Notes: generated from the sequence alone by a model not told the origin. A DNA stretch of 64,000 nucleotides from Sambucus nigra (GCA_949130495.1 OX422208.1:393908561-393972560), one strand, 5' to 3'; positions 1-12,333 are shown, counted from the stretch's first letter. Translations and numbers: made by a program.

Positions 1-299
1 CCCAAAGCCCTAAGAACAATAGATGGAGAAGATATATATGGCTAAAGGTGAGGAGGAATGAATGTCAATATTTATATAAAAAGATATAGAGACTACAAAG
101 AAGATGGAGCTGATCAAGAACATTTAAGGGTATAAAGATGTCATTGAATGGAAGTATATTAAAATTCCTTGGTTAGAGGAAGATGTGAGATGTCACAAGA
201 CAAATGTTATTCCATCGGCCATTCTAATTAAGTAGGCAATCAGAATGTACAAACCTAAGTTAAATCTCAGAATAAAGGTAGAGGTGAAATAACTACTGG

Positions 300-880
300 A
301 AGCTGGATTTATCAATCTAATTCACCATTTAATATAGGTTTCCAGCATTATGACAATGGGTAAGAAGGATAAAACACAAATTTATATTTATGATAATTTT
401 AGAAATCTTAATAGTGCTTCCCCCCAAGATAAGTTCCCTCTGCCTTACATTAAAATCATGATTGATTAAACAACATGTCATGATATTTGCAACATTATGG
501 ATGGCTATGTAGGGTAAAACCATATAAGTATGGATCCAATTGATGCAGAAAATACAACATTTAGAACTCCTTTGGGCAACCTTATGTACAATATCGTGCC
601 TTTTAGTTTGAAAAATGTGGGGGAAACTTATCAAAGAACTATGATAGACGTTTTTCATGGCATTTTTTAGTCTTATGTGGATGATAGAGTTATTAAGTTA
701 AAGAAAGAAGATTCACACTTGACTAACTTGAGAAGACTCTTGAACAAGTTTAAAAAGTATAAACTCAATATGACCCATTAAGTGTGCTTTTGGTGTAAAA
801 GTTGACAAATTCTTGGGTATTATGGTTGATCAACAGCGAGTTCAGATGGACTAAGACAAGAAAAATACCATCCTTTAATT
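300..880 (+). pseudogene. Ty3/gypsy reverse transcriptase remnant
   Basis: Translation of the plus strand in changing frames gives the palm of a Ty3/gypsy reverse transcriptase, the enzyme that copies element RNA into cDNA. A LPYIKIMID-like stretch lies near 440-470. FRTPLGNL and PFSLKNVGETYQR follow near 560-640. The catalytic YVDD box is at 674-685, directly after an in-frame stop. The fingers and N-terminal part upstream of 300 are too decayed to trace. Several stops make it non-functional. The TYQR and PFSLKN signatures are gypsy rather than copia. The RNase H that follows fits the same pol. Confidence 0.82.
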
Positions 881-883
881 TCC

Positions 884-1444
884 ATGTTCAAAGACTTGGA
901 AAGAGCTGAGGAGTTTCCTTGGGAAGATTTTTTTTACTTTAGAAGATTTTTCCTAAATTTATTAGAGAGTACACACCCACTGATAGAGATTTTTTTAAAT
1001 AACATGAAGTTAAAATTGGAGGAACCATATAAAGAACATTTTGACACGCTTAAAAGATTTGACACCTCTTCCCATATGATGATTCCACCTAGAGATGGAG
1101 TACCCTTTCTACCTTATCTTATATCAATTACGAGGTCCATTAGAGTACTATTTGCACAAGAGGTTGATGGACAAAAGAAACATAAATACTATTTGAGTAG
1201 AACTATCCAAGTCCCTAAGGAAAGATATACTAGCATGGAGAGTCACTGTTCAGATCTGGTCTCTGTTGCAAAAAAACTTTTACACTATATTATATTTTTC
1301 ACCATTTACATAGTGATAAAATATGATCCGACTAAGGCTTTTTTAGTAGAAACAATTTTGATTGGGATAACTGCAAGGTCATTCCTCATACATTCAGAAT
1401 ATTATCTGAAGTGCATGGTCCTTCGCTTAGGTAAATATTTTTGA
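884..1444 (+). pseudogene. Ty3/gypsy RT connection / RNase H remnant
   Basis: This 186-codon open frame continues the pol of the preceding RT. Its middle reads like the gypsy RNase H-type domain, which removes RNA from the RNA/cDNA hybrid: LPYLISITRSIRVLFAQE resembles the first strand, and KHKYYLSRTIQVPKERYTSMES resembles the usual 'vYYlSRtL...erYs.iEk' region. The catalytic acidic residues cannot be assigned with confidence. The N-terminal 50 residues resemble the connection region. The methionine at 884 is only the first ATG after a frameshift and is not a true start. This is a long open stretch in an otherwise dead pol. Confidence 0.72.
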
Positions 1445-2215
1445 CATACGTCCTTTAGGTTTGTTCGAGCGACCTCATGAAGATATTTTAGGTGATGATT
1501 TACAAGGGATTCTTTGCAAGGTAGATCTAGAATAATGAATGGTTCATCAGCTCAAGGCAAGGGAGGAGTGAGCGTTAATCACTCTATGAGGAAGGAAAAT
1601 ATCACTTTGTCATTTAATATTGAATTTCATTATTAAAATAACGAGGAAAAATACGAATCATTGACATTGGGGTTGCTCGAAGTCCTGGAAAGATGCATCT
1701 ATTTATTCTGGATCAAAAGAGATTCCAACCTGGTAGTTAAGTAAGTGGATGAAGTATAGATGTTAAATCATTTCAGTCTAACACCTTATTAAACAATCAT
1801 TTAATGGTTCTTAGATCGATTTCATGATGTTAAATTAGAATGTCATCCAAGAACGATGAATCGCCATGCTAATTTTAGGCTATAATAATACATAAGGTGA
1901 TCATGGATGGTGAATCTATAATTACTGTGATCCATCGAAGAATAGCTGCTTATCATGTGCTCTAACTTTTTCTAAGTACGAATGATTCATATTGAGGACA
2001 TTTAATAAGGAGGCTGTTCGAGAATATAAGGGGCAGGATGAAGTTTATATAGTTGACATACTTCTTCGTACTTCAAGGAAATTTATAATATAAAGGTCAT
2101 AGGGTATGGTTGTCTAGATGCACTGATTCATAAAAATCTTAAAGACAGTTGAAGAAAACTCGTGAGGAGCATTGTGAGATGATTCGTCTTTAATATTTCA
2201 TATAAGTACCCTTTA
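1445..2215 (+). other. Decayed downstream pol sequence, no traceable gene
   Basis: Short gypsy-like fragments in several frames follow the RNase H for some hundred bases, but I cannot assign an integrase or chromodomain. The position suggests the eroded 3' part of the same pol. No promoter, RNA gene or repeat is evident. Confidence 0.4.
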
Positions 2216-2764
2216 TACTTGCACATTTGATCCCCATTTTGTGCACTAATTCCAATATCTATGATCTCTAACCAGACAACCTCTTTTTTTATATATATAA
2301 TAAGTGTTAAGGTGATAAGCGTGAAGTTTGACAGCGTTTTGAAGAAATTTCATGGCAAGATGATATCACAAGGGTAATTTTGTATTTTTAAACTCTATAT
2401 TTTGTATGATATAAAAGTACCAACATCAAATTATCTATGTGTGGTTAACAACCATTTATCATTTTAATCCTGAATGAGGAAGTTATGGCTATTTCTGAAA
2501 AAATTTATCATTTTCTTCAACTTCAAGGGTAATTTGGTCTTTTCATACTGCACAATTTGGAGGGATTCGAAGGACCAACATGTATAGAATTGAATTATTT
2601 TTGTGTGGGTTCCAATCGTGCATTATTCCCAGTTCGTTTAGGAGTGAGTTATTCCTTGTCATTTTGGAGTGCATTTATTGGTTGGTATTCATTCACACTA
2701 ATACGGCGTACACCTCCATTTATATTTAAATACCATAACACTTATCGAACCACTCTCTTACATT
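2216..2764 (+). mobile_element. LTR remnant (Ogre/Tat-like) ending at a primer-binding site
   Basis: The stretch has no coding sequence and ends immediately before a well-formed primer-binding site at 2765-2782, which marks it as the 3' end of an LTR. The phrase 'cttcaagggtaat...ttttcatact' near 2520-2550 recurs in altered form at about 4450-4490, inside the Athila/Tat-type LTR further on, so the two LTRs may be distantly related. The left border is not visible. Confidence 0.5.
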
Positions 2765-2782
2765 TGGTGACTCTACTGGGGA
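2765..2782 (+). promoter_or_regulatory. Retrotransposon primer-binding site (tRNA-Arg type)
   Basis: TGGTGACTCTACTGGGGA closely resembles the TGGCGACTCC(A/G)CTGGGGA primer-binding site that I recall from Ogre-type Ty3/gypsy elements. These are primed by tRNA-Arg. It would start minus-strand cDNA synthesis of an element whose body once lay to the right. The sequence after about 2880 is a CACTA terminus instead. Confidence 0.6.
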
Positions 2783-2882
2783 GGCCTTACCTTTTCAATG
2801 ATGAATGAAAATGCCAACCGTACTTTAAACTTTGATGATGCTTAACACCTGGTGGAACATAACCGCATTTATGACCTTTTGG

Positions 2883-3490
2883 AACTAGAAGAAAAATGAG
2901 TATTAGGGACAGCCGTGTCATTTTGCCCCTTTTGATATACCAAATGGGACGATTTTTAATTACCATCCTTTTTGATAAATCACAATAGGGACGGTTTTCA
3001 AAATTCGTCCCATTTTCTATACAAAAGACACAGTTATTAAAAATCGACCCTTAAAGTGTACGATAAATTTTAGCACTTTTTTTGGGCTAATTTAAGGGAC
3101 GGGTTTTAAAACTATCTCTTTTAGTATAGAAAAAGGTCGGTAATTAATATATGTCCCTTTTTCTATACCAAAAGGGACGATTTTTAAAATCCATCCCTTT
3201 TAGTATACCTTGAATTTTTAGTTTTTTTTCCAAACAAATATAAGGGACGGATTTTTAAAATCGTACCTTTTGGTATATCAAAAGGGATAGTTTTAAAAAT
3301 CCGTCCCTTTTAATACATTGAATTTTTAATTTTTTTCCAAACAAACATAAGGGACGAATTTTTAAAACATTCCCTTTTAGTATATCAAAAGGGATGTTTT
3401 TTTTAAAACCGTCCCTTTTTCTATACCAAAAGGGACGGATTTTAAAACCATGCCTTTTGGTTTATCGAAAGGGACGGATGTTTCCGACCC
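2883..3490 (+). mobile_element. CACTA-type transposon end with palindromic subterminal repeats
   Basis: The left edge AACTAGAAGAAAAATGAG resembles the CACTACAAGAAAAA terminus common in plant CACTA elements, with the first base changed. Behind it about 15 short units alternate in direct and inverted order: AAAAGGGACGG..TTTTAAAA and its complement TTTTAAAA..CCGTCCCTTTT, joined by 'ggtatacc'-like spacers. In CACTA elements such subterminal arrays bind the transposase. I see no matching right end, so the element is truncated or its other end has been lost. Confidence 0.6.
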
Positions 3491-3780
3491 TTTGGTATTT
3501 TTCTAAACTTTTCCCTCACATTTTTTCTTTTCAAAATTCTTATCCCACGACCTAACTTTATAACCCTCTCTCTCCCTCTCGCGCTGCTCTCTTCGCTCTC
3601 TCTCTCTTGTGATCTCTTTCTCGGATCTCACTGCCTCCGCATCCTCTGCCGATCCACCCCGCCACTCCACCCTCACTCTCTCACTCTCTCCCCCACATCC
3701 TCTCCCCTGCGTAACCCCATCCTCCTGCACCCACAACCCTGCCTCTTCACCCCTGCGCCGCCTCTTCTCTTATTCAGTAA
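3491..3780 (+). other. CT-rich leader-like segment downstream of the CACTA array
   Basis: From 3560 to 3770 the plus strand is very rich in C and T (ctctct and ccctc blocks). It is GC-richer than its surroundings and resembles the 5' untranslated leader of a plant transcript. This would fit the first exon region of the CACTA element. No start codon with a usable frame follows. Confidence 0.35.
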
Positions 3781-4235
3781 TTGATTGATTATATCGAAAG
3801 TACATGTACTCATTTGCACACCTACTCATCTGTAGATGTTTTAATTTTTTACCTCATTGTTGTGGTGTAATGATACATGACCTTTTGGTTTGGATTTTTC
3901 TTGTATTTATTTTAATTATCAAACTTCTTATTTGATAAATATTAGGAGGTTTGACATGGTGGAATTGTGTCTTCTTGTATTTTGGATTTGGTGAAGTTAA
4001 AATTGTGAAGATTTTCTGAAATCAATTAATGTTGTATTAATATATTTTTATAACCTTGAAAATATTAATATTTTATTAATTTATATTTTTGTTTTGAGTC
4101 TATGCATATTAATTTATATAAATGCAATCGTGTTCCTTACGAAAGTGGCATTCATATATTTTATGCTTATATACATTTTTTATCGCCTTCGGTGGTCTGG
4201 TTTTGTTTATTTCATCACTAGGGACTAGCAATGTC
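3781..4235. other. AT-rich stretch without recognised feature
   Basis: Low-complexity AT-rich DNA with many stops in all frames. It may be internal CACTA sequence or the 3' non-coding part of the Athila/Tat element whose LTR starts at 4250. I see no gene. Confidence 0.4.
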
Positions 4236-4249
4236 TAAGTTTGGGGGTG
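4236..4249 (+). promoter_or_regulatory. Polypurine tract before an LTR
   Basis: TAAGTTTGGGGGTG directly precedes the TGATTAGTCAC start of the LTR. 'AAGTTTGGGGGT' is characteristic of Athila/Tat gypsy elements, where it primes plus-strand cDNA synthesis. Confidence 0.6.
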
Positions 4250-5660
4250 TGATTAGTCACAAATATTGCATATGCACGTCCGTTATCCTTACACATTATA
4301 GCTCTTTTTGTGTTTCGTATGGCTATATTTATGATCGTTAACCAAAAAGCCTCGGTTTGGGATATATATGCTTTGCGGGGCTTAATTGAGCTTTTGTAGG
4401 TACTAGAACACTTAAATTGAGGATTGGTTGCATTTCGAAGAAGGTCCGTCATCATGCTCAACTTCAAGGGAATTTTGGACATTTCATACTTCATCTCTGG
4501 CTCAATGGGATTCTACATAAGCATAGTTCATCGAGTTATCTTTGCATGGCTGTGAACGACATGTCATTTGGAGTTCGGATGATCATGTTATAGTCGATAT
4601 CGTTTTGCAGCTTTTCACTCATTTATGGACCAAGGCATCCCAGGGAACAGGGGACCGGTCAACCGGTGAAGCATAAATAAGATTACAAAGATAACAATGG
4701 ATTTTATCTTAGGGCCCGATCGATCGGCCCCCTGGCTGTGGTCGACCAGTAGTGCCAGATATGGGGCAATTTTGCCTATTTAGTTTCTTTTTCCATTTTT
4801 TCTTTTATCTTTTTCTCACTTAGTATAAATAGAAAGACTTTGTTATTTTTGTAAGAAATATATTATTTTCTCTTACTTTCTTAGTTCTCTTACGGAGGCT
4901 AGGGTTTGAAGGTGGTTTTGAATATGCCATTTTATCCCTCCTAGGGTTTACCCATATAGGTTGTGTAAGAACACTATACATCATCTTCTCCATCAATCCA
5001 AGCTTCCAGTTATTTATTTACTTGCTTTGTCATTTATTTACTTGCTTTTTAATTTAGGTTCTCTTGCTTTATTTAATGCTTTCAGTTAATACATACCAAT
5101 TAATATGCTTTCTAGCTAACTTAAATTAGGTTGTGATTAATGGAACTCACCTTGGTTTCAATGGGCTTCTTTGCTATGGTGATGGGTTGTATGAGTTTGA
5201 TTCGATTGGGTTGTTTCGTATTTTATGCCTAGGAGATTAAATGGGGTATATCATGTATGCTCCGTATTTACGACCTTGCTGTGTAATTTTTGGGGTATTT
5301 GTTGACGCCAAAATCATATTAGGCTTTTATACGAATTTAGGGGGTGACAACTCTAGATTTAATTGATTATTGAAATGAGATTCAATCTTACTAAATTCGT
5401 AGTCCCGTGTAACCATTTATACGCATTAAGCCGAGGTGAGGGATATTCATCGCAATCTATAGTTTTATTCCTTTTTGTAATCGTAGTTTAAATACACATG
5501 CCTAGATTATCTTTTCTTTTTGTTAACATTTATCTTTTACACTTTTATTCTTGAAGTATTAAATCAATATAATTCTAGCAACTAGTCTTTGTGGATTTCG
5601 ATACCTGGACTGGCGGTTGTACTCTCTTAAAAGAGCATTGTCAAAAGTTTAGGTTCTTGC
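4250..5660 (+). mobile_element. Athila/Tat-type Ty3/gypsy LTR (3' LTR)
   Basis: The sequence starts TGATTAGTCAC after a polypurine tract, so it is a 3' LTR. A TATA box (TATAAATAG) lies near 4824, followed by a leader with CT-rich transcription-start sequence. The 3' portion contains 'actagtctttgtggatttcgatacctggac' in pieces, matching the 'AGTCCTTGTGGGATCGATA' block near the end of Athila-type LTRs. The U3 contains three perfect palindromes at 4653-4660, 4716-4727 and 4739-4748. The end near 5660 is approximate and no target duplication was found. Confidence 0.6.
4824..4832 (+). promoter_or_regulatory. LTR TATA box
   Basis: TATAAATAG is a consensus plant TATA box. It is followed about 40 bases later by a CT-rich start region within the LTR at 4250-5660. 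It is the presumed element promoter. Confidence 0.5.
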
Positions 5661-5853
5661 ATAGCGGTGGAAGCCAAGCATAATGACATACGTATATCTT
5701 TATACACATGCATCGCAATTTTACCTTGCTGTAAAAAAAATCTTTTTGGTTTTTATCAAAAATGGAAAAATAAATACATTGGTTGTACACACTAGCAATA
5801 GGTGTAAAATATCATTATGAAAATCATCTAATTCTAGCAAACAAGTCTAATCC
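5661..5853. other. Short junction sequence, no feature seen
   Basis: Sequence between the Athila/Tat LTR and the copia gag fragment. It has no open frame or repeat that I recognise. Confidence 0.4.
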
Positions 5854-6163
5854 TCAACCGTTAGGTGCAGTGGTCTTTTCAAAAGGTGGTGACATCCTAT
5901 GAAAAACATCCATCAAATCATGTGAAGTTTTGACCAAAAACTTAACTTGCTCTCGAATATGTGCAAACTCTCTTATGTAATCTCTAGAACCAGGCAAAGT
6001 ATCATGTGTGGGTGCATGTGTGGGAACACGTGGCAAAACTCTATGTGACTCACTACCCAACTTAAAACAGAATTCCCTAAGGTGTCCTCTCTTTTTGCAA
6101 TGCGTGCAAACATAAACGGTCCTAGGAACACCTCTCCTATCGGGTAACGGATGCCTAGGTGGG
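5854..6163 (-). pseudogene. Ty1/copia gag C-terminal fragment with CCHC zinc knuckle
   Basis: On the minus strand, about 100 codons encode a C-terminal nucleocapsid fragment. CTHCKKRGHLREFC is a perfect C-x2-C-x4-H-x4-C zinc knuckle, which binds element RNA. It is followed by FKLGSESHR and a helical tail. 'C..C...GH.R..CF.L' is typical of SIRE-like copia gag. The frame is opened by the junction with the LARD LTR at 6164, so the N-terminal gag is missing and no native start exists. The LARD element appears to have inserted into, or truncated, this gag. Confidence 0.68.
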
Positions 6164-7359
6164 TGTGACACCCCGCCTAATAAAATACCGGGTGATCACT
6201 CCTATATCAAATTAAAACACGAGTCTCATATGGTTCATTCTTAGCATCACTGTCGAAAACCAATTTAATTTCTAATATCCTATTAGGCCGGCATCAAAAT
6301 TTTAAATTTACATATCTTTTTAACCAAACCATTCAAATAAAATTACAACAGTTTATATGCACCAAGTGAAATGAAATAAAATAAAATAACCGAACACTCG
6401 GTACAATAATACAACCAAATCGAATGTCGCACTAAAATGCGATAAAAGAATAAATGAGTACAGTTGGGCCATAAGCCCGAATGTTTATACAATACCTCCT
6501 ATCTAGATCCCAATGATGGAAGCGTTTAATATAAACCTGTTTGGATCCACAGCTGCTGCAGCAAACGTCTGACTCGAAAGAATCATCATCCAGGAGTCCC
6601 TGTGTCTGGACAACTATATATATATATATATAGATATAGCAAGAGGGAAAATAGATAAATGGGTCAGGGCCCGATTTTTGAAAATATTTTACCAAGTGCT
6701 TAAAATTCTTATTTTAAAATATGTTATTTCTCATATTTAAACTGGTATCGCTCTCACATGAGATACACCTCACCCCTCTTCTAACAGTGCACAACTAGCG
6801 CATACCATTTTAAACAACCTAGTTAAGCTACCCTTCCTAACTAATGTAATTACCCATCTTCTAATAAACCTCATCAATTCGGGTACTAAGGACTAAACTT
6901 CTCCCCATTCCCAACATTATGTTACGTTCGTGCGTGGGGTGTCTTGGGAAGCGAAATCCAAATAACGAAACCCCCCTATACACTACTACGTGACAATGTT
7001 GATCATCGGGATCCATTAGGCCTTCAGTACATACCATATTTATACCATCCCGTGTTTATTGATAGTTCTCATTAGAACCTATGATCCATATTCATATAAA
7101 TTCGGATATAAATCTACCGGAAGGAGTATATCACTTTATTCATTCTTCTCCTTTTTATACAGGGTTATTTTATATGATATTTCATCTCATATATATACAA
7201 TATACTTTTCGCAACAAGTATATTAGTTATCCATATAGGACACCAAATAAGATTTCGGTATACGCACATTATTCTCTCTATGCATACACATCAATTTTTA
7301 TAACAATAGAAAGTTCACATATAAATATACGTATATATATTCGTCACACATATAATATA
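6164..7359 (-). repeat. LARD 3' LTR copy
   Basis: Direct-repeat partner of 12334-13533. The left edge TGTGACACC is the outward U5 end (TGTCACA on the minus strand). It includes a (TA)n tract near 6616 and a module around 6920-6980 ('cgtgcgtggggtgtc..gcgaaatccaaata') that recurs at about 9800, 10300 and 13100. Homology between the two copies stops after 'cacacatataata'. Since related modules continue to the right, the true LTR may be longer and the other copy truncated. Confidence 0.65.
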
Positions 7360-10300
7360 TATACTAACGGCACCCCGCATAAGATCTATGGTGCTGGCAT
7401 ACTCTGCTATCAAGTCCCCGTATCACACAAACTAAGGGAAATACTAGTTCGGAATCACTCTCGAACTGTATTAACACAAAATACATACAAATGGAGGCGA
7501 AGAATAGTTCCAAGTCACTAAGAGGTCAGTACATACCCTCATGTCTCTTAGGACCGTCTGACTATCACTCAGATAGCCTGTACCAAGGAGTCCTATGTTT
7601 TAGGGTACAAGTCAATATCCCCCGTAAAGGTCCCATCGAGATAAGACTGTCCCGACGCGGTAACCTCCGTGATAGAAAGTAGCGCGGGTATGATTTTTAC
7701 ACACATATAATATAAGGGCATACTCATAGCCCATATAATACATCCCATACGTAGTATATTTATATCTTGGATATCCTACGCATTTATCAATTTTACCAAT
7801 TTTCAATATATTATTTTCTGAGCTTTTCTCACCGCACAATGATTATATCAACAACCTCGATATATATTATTTATCTCATCTCAATCTTTTATGGCTATAA
7901 TCTCCAAACTCTTATAGCGATAGCCAATAGCCTCAAATATTCCCATTCGCAATAATACAAGCCGTCACATAATTAAAACACCCCAATATGTAGTCCCTTA
8001 TTTAATATTCAAATCACACCTAAATATTTCTTTAAGTATTATTCCCCACGAACACCCCTATTTGGGTAAATCTTGAATTTTACTTTCAACTAATCCAAAA
8101 TACACGCCTTACTAAAAAAAATATTTAGAAGTCCCCACATTATTTTTAGGAACCCCAAATATTTATCTCCAAACAATTTTGGCCTTTTATTTTTCCAATT
8201 TCCGAGTGCATTTCCGAGTTGGTGATTTCACCCCGGATCTGCTATCTTATAAAAATCATAGCAATTCGTAGAAAAATCATAATAATAAGCGATCAGCGTT
8301 CACGCGACCGTATCAAAAAAATCTACAACTTTTGTGTTTTGACCGAGAGCTGAATAGGCTATCTTCCTTTCCGAAATAGTCCCGAAGTGACGTTGGTCAC
8401 TATTCACCTTCTTCTCCAAAAATCAAAACCTCCATTAAAACACCTCCAAGCTTTTTATCTCCTCTCTCATCATCATTCAACCTTAAATAACCATAAATAC
8501 ACACATTCAAAGGGTTCTAATCATCCTAGAACCCAGATCCAACAATTAAGATATAGCCTGTACCACTACTTTAGGATCGGTATATACATTACATCCTAGC
8601 TTAACCAAATTTAGATAAAGCCTAACACAATAGTCTCCCACTATATTTCACACATCTCAAGGTGTATGCTCATATATATAGTCTCATCATCTCTATATAT
8701 TTACACTAATCTTGCACCCTTTTGTTAGGACCACTTAGCGTAAAGTATTTATTATTAATACCATATCTACTAGTCTTACACAGTAGAAATATTCGCAAAT
8801 CCATATATATACACATATAGTCACATCAGCCCTATACATATATATATATTAATCCTGCACCCCCGGGTTAACACCCATTAGTGCTCTCAATAATAATATC
8901 ACATAATAGGCATACACACATCGTATTAAGATTCATAGGCATATTCCCATCCTAATCTTACACTTCTCATACGTATTTTATTCTCATCGCTACGTATTTT
9001 ATAAATATTCAGGTTACTATCTCTCTCGTAATCTACAAGGTATATTCCCTATACCGAATAATGAAAGTATTGACTCTCATATACTTTTTCAGAATTTTGT
9101 ACTACATACACTCCTTCTTTACTTGGAGTATGCTAACCATACAGTCACGTGCAATCCACTCATCAATACTTGCTTGAGTAAGACTCCGCTCTACTTTCTC
9201 ACATTAAATTGGGTAACCTTTTCATTAAGAGGTACCTTTTTAAATGACTTTCCACAACCTTTCAATCCCATCTCGGGTGTGTTAGCTCTCGTTGCACATA
9301 AATGTTTGCATTATCGTCATTCTCGCATGACATTCAATACGCTATACCGTTTAACCTTGTTTATAACCTCCCTTCAGGCATATATTAAACATATTTATTT
9401 TCACATCTTTCCATCTCGGACATTTTTGGGATTTACTAATCAGGGTACCCATACCCCCTATCATCCGTGCATATATGCACCACCATTGCAAATGTTTTTA
9501 TATATCACACTCACTCTAAATAATGGGCCTCATTTCATTGGCCTGTTACTAACACCCTGGTATCCCTTAACCCAAATAATTTGAAATTTAATTCTCCCGA
9601 TACCTGGAAATCAATCCTTCTTAAGATTATCCCATCGATCTTCTTGTGGTTATCTCACAATAGTCTTCCTATATCAGTGCCTTATTTCCCTTACTTTGTG
9701 GTAGTCTTAAGATTAAGGTGTTTCTAATACACGTAATATGAGTACTATTCTAATTATTTCCCTAGTGCCCATGACCTCTCTCGACTTTCGACATTTGCTC
9801 GGTTTCATGCGTGGGACGTCTCGCAAAGCGAAATCCAAATAAGGAACCCTCCCGTTACACTACTCCCTCGCATCGTCGATCATCGAGATATAACGGTGCA
9901 AGGGACACCAGCAGGATGTTCTAGATCTTACCTCGTTAACCTACCAATGTACTTCTACCACTACATCCTTCCACCTTAATGAAATGGAAAATCTATATAA
10001 TCGGGCGCCTACTCTCTGCAAAAGAGCTACGAACATTATATCCAAAATGTATTTCCTCTGAATTTTCCTTCTATTCAAGGCCTGAATATACGTCTCAAAT
10101 CGATTTTCTTCACCTTAACTGACCCACATACTTGCGATGAGAGAATAATTTTCAGTGCTTCTCCGTAGCACTTATATCTCTATATAATTATACAGTCATC
10201 AAACGGATCTCACTCTATAGTGTTTGCCCTACACTAGGTGACTTATCGTCAAAACAAACATCCTTGCATTATATAACATCTCTCCACTCCCGACGTCGTT

Positions 10301-12319
10301 AAGGTTCATGCGTGGAGCGTCTTGCAAGCGAAATCCAAATAAGGAACCCCTCCTATACACTATTACTTAACTTTGTCAGTCGTGGTGGTCTGCTAGTTCA
10401 AATATGCCACTCGGATGATCTCACCTTTTCTATCGACAAAAATGTGGTCAGAACTCTTTATTCTTTCCAGGAGCCACACCACCAAGTGCTTGTATTAATA
10501 CTAAGTCCTTAGCGCAAATAACAATGGGCTTAAACTCACAGCTCAACAATAAATCATGCATACCTTAAATTAAATCTATAAGGTCCCCACGCACTAAAAT
10601 CGTGGTAATGAAACACTTCCTCATCAAAGTTCCATCTAAGCATATGATAAAGGCGGGCTCATCCAGAATTTATCTCGCATTCCATTCTTTATTATGTCCG
10701 TATATATATGTTTCACATCTCATATAAATATATATACAATATACTATACACATCAAGTATATCCATACTTATATATCACACACTATATAAGTATAATAAC
10801 CATCCCTCAGAGCTATAACTCGATGGATGCAGTCTCTCAATGTGATCATCTTCCAGGGAATTACTTACAAATCATCCTGGGTACCAGTGATCGGACTATC
10901 ACACCGACTTGGTAAAAACCAAATCACAATGAATGGGAAGTGATCATAGTTCCTCCCCAAAAATGAGAATGAAACATATCCACTACGTCTCATTCCTAAT
11001 AAAAATCACACAATATAAAATGGACACTATGACCTGGGGACTATACGCTCCATGCTCCTCAAGCTAGGGGCCTCACCCACATCGCGTAACTTCCCATGAT
11101 AGCACTAAAGGGGGTATGATTCACACAAATATACCAATCACATACAAATATATTTAAACATATCATATATACGTCTCAATATGCTCGTATATATATACAA
11201 TATAATCTGGCTAATCGTGTATATCTCTCGTAACATTAGCCCGTATTTCCCGAATATACATATTCGATTTAGTCCCATAATCACTTACTTATAATATAAA
11301 TAAATATTAAGTTTATCACAACTAGCTCGTATCCCAATTACATCCAAAATTCCAATTCGAAGCCCAAAAGCCTTTATCCCATTAGATTCTTAAATATCAC
11401 AAAGTCTCACAACTTTAATTTTTCATTGCATATTTCACACCTTGCACTAAAACAACTATAACTTACTCTACGTAAGTCCAATTTACTAGTGAGTCTATTA
11501 TTCCATTGGAGAAGCCTCTTTATCCATTGTACCTACCTTACTCTGGTACTACGTTTACTTAACCATGTCACTCTTTATTCACCGTCGATCTCTGACCGAT
11601 TCTTATGTGAATAACCTAGAAACTGCATCCACTTTATTCTAAATAAAGGGAATTTACAGTTTGAAACCATATGTAAGATTAATTTATGAGCAAAATATCA
11701 TGCACCTCTAAATATGGTGACCATCGTTCCCACCATTTCACATTGCTCCAACGAGTGAAAAAATTTCCTCAAATTTTCACATATGGGTATTTCCATACTA
11801 AACTCTAGGCCAAAGCTTTCGAGCCTTCGACTTCCTAGAAATGAAATTACACCATTTTTGCCTAGCTCAACTCCAATGCATGGTCCTCATCAAAGACCTC
11901 TTAAGCTTTCTCCCCATCTAACTTCATTAGGTAATTCAAGATTAGCACCATTCTCTGTTATAGCAGTGCATAGATAATTATAATTACTATTCTCTAGTAG
12001 TCAATGCAGCAATCAATGACAATGCCACAAGTAAAATGACCTTTACCGCGGTCCTTATTTCCAACATCAACTTATATCTCTAACTAAGCCCCGCCTCCTG
12101 CTTCCCTCACAATGGACTTCCATGGTCTGCCTTCGTCGATTAGCACCCGAATCCCGAACGAGCGAGCAAAAGATTTACTATAATCTTACATAATGGCAGG
12201 AGAACGAAATCTCATAAGAGGATATCAACAATCCTAATCATAAGTCTCTATATCAAATCAAAAGCAACGCTGAAAGCGTAGTACGTTCGCACAGATTCCT
12301 AAGGACACTAGAACCTGAT
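7360..12319 (-). other. Non-coding LARD interior with diverged LTR-derived modules
   Basis: No frame here resembles a known protein; the open frames near 7081-7521 and 9123-9584 are chance. The interior contains diverged repeats of LTR sequence. 'gcgtggga/gcgtct..gcgaaatccaaataagg' occurs at about 9805-9850 and 10305-10350. A 'catctcatata..caatatac..caagtata' block at 10710-10790 matches 7165-7225. 'cgcgtaacttcc..tgatag..gggtatgatt' at 11090-11125 matches 7660-7695. A pair of about 160 bp ('taatc(c/t)tgcaccc') sits near 8690 and 8850. The interior seems to be built partly from older LTR copies. Confidence 0.5.
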
Positions 12320-12331
12320 GCTCTGATACCA
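12320..12331 (-). promoter_or_regulatory. iMet-type primer-binding site of the LARD
   Basis: On the minus strand this reads TGGTATCAGAGC, the 12 bases complementary to the 3' end of plant initiator tRNA-Met. It is two bases inside the LTR edge at 12334. It fixes the element's direction and tells which copy is the 5' LTR. Confidence 0.8.
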
Positions 12332-12333
12332 CC

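Noticed and set aside
329..658. Minus-strand 109-codon frame
   Set aside because: It lies opposite the plus-strand RT motifs (PFSLKNVGETYQR) and is a shadow.
7081..7521. 146-codon frame and its near-copy at 13255-13683
   Set aside because: Both lie in the LTR direct repeat, are translated from AT-rich LTR sequence, and show no protein family. The duplication is explained by the LTR pair.
9123..9584. 153-codon plus-strand frame in the LARD interior
   Set aside because: Long for chance, but its composition follows the local C/T bias, no motif is recognisable and related modules nearby do not keep the frame. I left it as non-coding.
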